Below are positions 15,136 to 18,304 of a DNA stretch of 18,304 nt, one piece after another. The number at the start of each line of letters is the position of its first letter. Position 1 is the first letter of the stretch. The stretch comes from DATKWS01 sp035529435 (GTDB taxonomy: Bacteria; Krumholzibacteriota; Krumholzibacteriia; Krumholzibacteriales; Krumholzibacteriaceae). The translations under genes were made by a program, and so were the position numbers. The notes under the pieces are model-generated. The model searched no databases. It was not told where the DNA came from and worked only from the letters and a program-made list of their open reading frames with translations. The DNA lies in NCBI GenBank assembly GCA_035529435.1, contig DATKWS010000162.1:1-18304 (forward strand), in the 5' to 3' direction.

Positions 15136-16131
15136 ATGATTACAGTAGAGCACGGTCAAGCGCCGGTCCCGATGACGATCCTAACCGGCTACGTGGGAGC
15201 GGGAAAAACGACGCTCCTCAACCGCATACTGAACGGAAGCCAGGGACTGCGCACCGCCGTGCTGATCAATGATTTCGGTCCCGTCAATGTCGATGCCGAT
15301 CTCATATCGGACAACGACAGCACCATCATCGCCCTGGCCAATGGTTGCGCATGCTGCCAGATTAGCAACAATCTCGTTGATTCCGTCGAGGAAGTGATCG
15401 CCGGCTCCGAGGGCGTCGAGTACATCATTCTCGAATCCAGCAGCGTCGCCGAACCGTCCGAGATCATCAAGATCTTCACCAGGCCCAGATTCCGCGGCCG
15501 CATCCGCCTGGACAGCATCATATCGGTGATAGACACGGAGCAGGTCTTCGCGCACCCCGAATACATGGATCTGTTACAGCTCAAACTCTCCCAGGCCGCT
15601 TTCTCCGACCTCGTGATCCTCAACAAGATCGATCTGGTGAACAGGAAGGAGGTCGGGGAGGTCAGGACGTGGATCAACATGAACATGGACCATGTCCGGA
15701 TTGTAGAGTCCAGATTCTGCGACGTCCCCCTCGAGATCCTGCTGGGCGTCGGACGGTTCGATCCCGCACGGCTCGTGATGGGTGACAACGGCGGCGCTCT
15801 CGCCGGTATGACGAACCGATCCGATCATCGCCGTGCCTACAGCACCTATAGATACGAATCGGACCGGCCGCTCTCGTTGAAAGCGCTGGATGATATGGTC
15901 CGGAACGAACTTCCGGACACGGTGTACCGTTGCAAGGGAGTGATATACGCAGCCGATGCGCCGGATCAGCGCGGCGTGCTGCAGGTCGCGGGGCGGCGCA
16001 CGGAAGTGTCCCTCATCGGCGAATGGAACGGGCTCACGCCGCACACCGAGATCATCGCGATCGGGGCGCCCGGTGGAATAAATGCCAGGCGACTGCGCAA
16101 GAACTTCGACGCGTGCCTGTGCGGTGCCTAG
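15136..16131 (+). CDS. CobW-family G3E GTPase (metal chaperone-like)
   Basis: 331 residues. The P-loop is GYVGAGKTT (18-26). The metal-binding CxCC motif reads GCACC (Cys71, Cys73, Cys74) just after FGPVNVDADLI. The Walker B-like segment is IILESSSVAEPSEI, and the guanine-specificity motif is NKID (163-166). The C-terminal CobW_C domain follows, ending with an extra CxC (DACLCGA). Such proteins hydrolyse GTP to load Zn, Co, Ni or Fe into target enzymes or help maturation; the client here is unknown. No His-rich loop is seen, unlike many zinc-linked members. ATG at 15136 has a textbook AGGAGG seven bases upstream. The 13-base gap to the receiver gene implies co-transcription. No cobalamin or Zn-uptake genes are nearby to hint at the metal. 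Confidence 0.9.
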   Translation: MITVEHGQAPVPMTILTGYVGAGKTTLLNRILNGSQGLRTAVLINDFGPVNVDADLISDNDSTIIALANGCACCQISNNLVDSVEEVIAGSEGVEYIILESSSVAEPSEIIKIFTRPRFRGRIRLDSIISVIDTEQVFAHPEYMDLLQLKLSQAAFSDLVILNKIDLVNRKEVGEVRTWINMNMDHVRIVESRFCDVPLEILLGVGRFDPARLVMGDNGGALAGMTNRSDHRRAYSTYRYESDRPLSLKALDDMVRNELPDTVYRCKGVIYAADAPDQRGVLQVAGRRTEVSLIGEWNGLTPHTEIIAIGAPGGINARRLRKNFDACLCGA

Positions 16132-16169
16132 ACCGGTCCCTTGGACGTTCTACGATCACGAGAGGGCAC

Positions 16170-17567
16170 TCACCGCAGCAGCACCATCTTGCGGTTGAGG
16201 ATCTGCTTACCGGCGAAGAGACGATAGAAGTAAACACCCGATGATGCCGGGTTGCCCTGCCCGTCGATTCCGTTCCAATCGACCGTATACGTACCCTTCG
16301 TGCGAAATTCATCGACGAGGGTTCTGATGTGCCTGCCCGTGACGTCGTACACCTCGAGGTGCACGTATCCATTCTCCGGCATGACGTACCGGATCGAGGT
16401 CATCGGATTGAACGGATTGGGAACATTCTGCGCAAGCATGAGCCGGAGCGCCGGCACCGTCACCTCACCGGTCTCGAACAGCACCCTGCGATCCGTTCCG
16501 TCGATATACTCGATACGGTATTGGTACGTTGTGCCGGGCTCGGGCGATTTGTCCTCATACACGAATTCCAGACCGCGGACGGAAAAATCCTGTTCCGGCA
16601 GCTCGATGAATTCCAGCGCCGGCGCTTCGGCCCGGAGCACGCGGAAGCAGATTCCCTCGTCCATCCCGGCGAGCTCCCAGGAGATTGCGATCGACTCGCC
16701 AAGGCGGTCGACGGCGAATCCGAGCAGCATCGTCGCGGTGTTCTCCGAAGCGACGAAGGTGATCTCGCTTCCCGGCGCCTCGTACAGGATCGTGTACCCG
16801 TTCACATCCTTGATGCCTCCCGCATCGACCACGTAGGACTGGTTCCAAACCAGATCTTCCCCCAGCGATACCAATACGGATGTGCCGCTCCCGGTCAGAA
16901 GAGTGCCGGTCACCGGTAACGGGGAATCGGGATCGCCCGCGTGGCTGATATAGTAGTTCGAGAGCAGGTGCGCCGACGCGGGGCAGAGATCCTTGTCGAA
17001 GAACAACTCTATTGAGTGCTGCGTTCTCGCTTCCGCGCCGACGACATTGGGCGCTTCGTAATCGCCGTTGAAGAGGAATATGTCGCCGATGACGGGATGG
17101 GTGGGAAGACCCTCTTCACAGAGGCAAATCTGAAGGTCCTCGGGATAGCCGATGGGAGCAACGACGCTGATGGTGAAGGTATCGGGGTCGCCGTAGTTGA
17201 TCACCGGGATCGTCCCGAGGTAGAAATATTTGCTGGGTTCCCATTCCAGGCACAGATTGTATCCCCAGCCGACGACAACGACGTCCTTACTCACATCCCC
17301 GATCCCATTGGTCAATGGAGGCCACTCCGGATTCATGATCAGCACATCGGGCGATGAGACGAGGAACCTGAACTGGGCCGCGGCGAGCTGGTCCGGACCG
17401 TGGCCCCGTACATAGAAGAGGTAGATATCCTGGATGACGTAGAGCTCGATCTCGTCGTCGCGGTCCTTGCGGTCCATGTCGGTGAAGAGCGCGATCATAC
17501 CCTCGTGCGCTTCGGCCGCAACGCCGAACAGCAGGATGCACAGTACCGCCATGAGTATCTGTTTCAT
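16170..17567 (-). CDS. Secreted protein with Ig-like/FN3-like domains and C-terminal sorting domain
   Basis: 465 residues. The signal peptide is MKQILMAVLCILLFGVAAEA, cleaved before HEG. The N-terminal 150 residues are beta-rich and unassigned. About 185-290 resembles an SbsA-type bacterial Ig-like domain (IELFFDKDLCPASAHLLSNYYI...VVDAGGIKDVNGYTI). About 300-380 looks fibronectin-III-like (ESIAISWELAGMDEGICFRVLRAEA...YQYRIEYIDG). The last 85 residues are the sorting domain: NVPNPFNPMTSIRYVM, YDVTGRHIRTLVDEF, SSGVYFYRLFAGK, NRKMVLLR. It is probably exported by a type IX-like system and displayed or released; no catalytic motif is evident. ATG at 17567 is set by AAGGAAGG seven bases upstream and by the signal peptide; an in-frame start at 17675 would add 36 non-conserved residues. 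Convergent with the CobW gene, 38 bases apart. Confidence 0.8.
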   Translation of the reverse strand: MKQILMAVLCILLFGVAAEAHEGMIALFTDMDRKDRDDEIELYVIQDIYLFYVRGHGPDQLAAAQFRFLVSSPDVLIMNPEWPPLTNGIGDVSKDVVVVGWGYNLCLEWEPSKYFYLGTIPVINYGDPDTFTISVVAPIGYPEDLQICLCEEGLPTHPVIGDIFLFNGDYEAPNVVGAEARTQHSIELFFDKDLCPASAHLLSNYYISHAGDPDSPLPVTGTLLTGSGTSVLVSLGEDLVWNQSYVVDAGGIKDVNGYTILYEAPGSEITFVASENTATMLLGFAVDRLGESIAISWELAGMDEGICFRVLRAEAPALEFIELPEQDFSVRGLEFVYEDKSPEPGTTYQYRIEYIDGTDRRVLFETGEVTVPALRLMLAQNVPNPFNPMTSIRYVMPENGYVHLEVYDVTGRHIRTLVDEFRTKGTYTVDWNGIDGQGNPASSGVYFYRLFAGKQILNRKMVLLR

Positions 17568-17664
17568 GGCGCACCTTCCTTTCCGGGAACGGCAGGTCTT
17601 TTTGGATCTCTCCCTAGGGGTCGCCTGGTTGATATTGAGCCTTTGTTGCGAGATACCTATATAC

Positions 17665-17692
17665 AAAATAATCAATTCTCGGCCGGTGTCAA
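17665..17692 (-). promoter_or_regulatory. Promoter for the secreted Ig/FN3 protein gene
   Basis: On the minus strand, a perfect TTGACA (17692-17687), a 16-base spacer and TATTTT (17670-17665, two mismatches). It lies about 100 bases upstream of the ATG and also excludes the longer reading frame start at 17675. Confidence 0.5.
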
Positions 17693-17699
17693 CTCGATT

Positions 17700-18136
17700 T
17701 TACATCGGGGCCGGTGGGTGAACAGGGAATGAGTACGAACCCGCAATCAAATGATAGAAATAGATGCCGCTTGCCACGACCTTGCCCTCGTCATTGCGTC
17801 CATTCCACACCTCTGCATATCGTCCCGCTTCATAGCGGCCTTCGGCGAGCGTCCGTATCCTCTGCCCATTTGCGAGGACGTGCCGACACGGTTTCCCGGA
17901 CACGGAACGTATTCCTCGGTGAATCCGCGATAAATACAGTGGTGTGAAAGATCATTCTCCTGATTTGGCTGCCACGTCAGCAGGATTCCGGGCGGTTCGT
18001 ACGACGCCTCACCTGCGAGGGCCAGCGGCGCATCCGGAGCAAGATTGTCAGCCGAGTAACCACTGTCCACTGATGAATCGAAATAAATCGTCGGGGCCGA
18101 TGTCGCGGCCCTCACAAAACGATATAGATCCGGCTA
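17700..18136 (-). pseudogene. Decayed FN3/sorting-domain protein gene
   Basis: Remnant of a secreted protein in two frames. From 18133 down to about 17890 one frame reads an FN3-like domain typical of this protein type: SSVDSGYSADNLAPDAPLAL...GILLTWQPNQENDLSHHCIYRG...NRVG. From about 17880 to the stop at 17700 a different frame reads the middle and end of a sorting domain: GQRIRTLAEGRYEAGRYAEVWNGRNDEGKVVASGIYFYHLIAGSYS. The rest of the FN3 domain and the NPFNP strand between them are missing, and the usual terminal KMVLLR is replaced by PVHPPAPM. Upstream, the FN3 frame is closed by TAG at 18136-18134 with no signal peptide. This implies an internal deletion with frameshift plus loss of the 5' part. 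A wholesale assembly error is less likely. Confidence 0.7.
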
Positions 18137-18156
18137 CCCGCCGATCGAACCGCGGG

Positions 18157-18304
18157 TCACCGGATCAGGACCACACGCTTCACCGACATCTGGTCAGCCG
18201 TCTTCACCTGGACGAAATAGACGCCGCTCGCGACCGGATTGCCGCGATCGTTCAATCCGTCCCACGCCAGCCGGTGCGGCCCGAGCGACATGGATTTCCG
18301 ATGC
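18157..18304 (-). CDS. C-terminal sorting domain of a secreted protein, partial
   Basis: The last 48 codons of a minus-strand gene whose start lies beyond the window. The translation HRLAWDGLNDRGNPVASGVYFVQVKTADQMSVKRVVLIR shows the second half of the Ig-like sorting domain: W-D-G-x-N-D-x-G-x-x-V-A-S-G-V-Y-F, then a basic KRVVLIR end. Its stop (18159-18157) is only about 20 bases before the decayed FN3 remnant. The fragment could therefore be the neighbour that replaced, or was once fused with, the degraded gene. The protein's main function cannot be seen. Confidence 0.75.
   Translation of the reverse strand, partial: HRKSMSLGPHRLAWDGLNDRGNPVASGVYFVQVKTADQMSVKRVVLIR

Overview
The window is a GC-rich bacterial chromosome segment. 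Three reading frames end in the C-terminal Ig-like sorting domain (NVPNPFNP...YDVxGR...SGIYFYRL...KMVLLR pattern) that is linked to type IX-like secretion in the Fibrobacteres-Chlorobi-Bacteroidetes superphylum and related candidate phyla. Together with lipoproteins, a MASE3 sensor kinase and an archaeal-type phosphoglycerate mutase, this suggests an uncultured FCB-type lineage (Eisenbacteria or Krumholzibacteriota-like). The assignment is inference from protein style, not a database match.

Left part (1-7370): a truncated periplasmic adaptor of an efflux pump and a TPR lipoprotein lie on the minus strand. A divergent intergenic region with promoter-like sequences on both strands separates them from a plus-strand archaeal-type phosphoglycerate mutase. 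Next come a minus-strand metallo-beta-lactamase-fold lipoprotein with a degenerate metal site and a polytopic ArnT/PMT-like glycosyltransferase behind a near-consensus promoter.

Middle (7371-11777): a compact minus-strand redox operon reads ArsR-family regulator, thioredoxin, CxxC redox-disulfide protein. It starts from a promoter buried in a 28-bp operator-like palindrome. Facing away on the plus strand is a dapA-dapB pair for diaminopimelate/lysine synthesis with its own promoter. A secreted zinc-phospholipase-C-like protein with a sorting tail follows.

Right part (11778-18304): a plus-strand signalling cluster contains a MASE3 membrane histidine kinase, a NarL/FixJ response regulator, a receiver-only paralogue with an altered acidic pocket, and a CobW-family G3E GTPase. 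The kinase and regulator probably form one two-component pathway. The receiver and GTPase are 13 bases apart and probably co-transcribed. This cluster is the best candidate here for an uncharacterised system. The window closes with three minus-strand genes for surface or secreted proteins: one intact, one decayed by an internal deletion and frameshift, and one cut by the window edge.

No rRNA, tRNA, CRISPR array, insertion sequence or convincing intrinsic terminator was seen.
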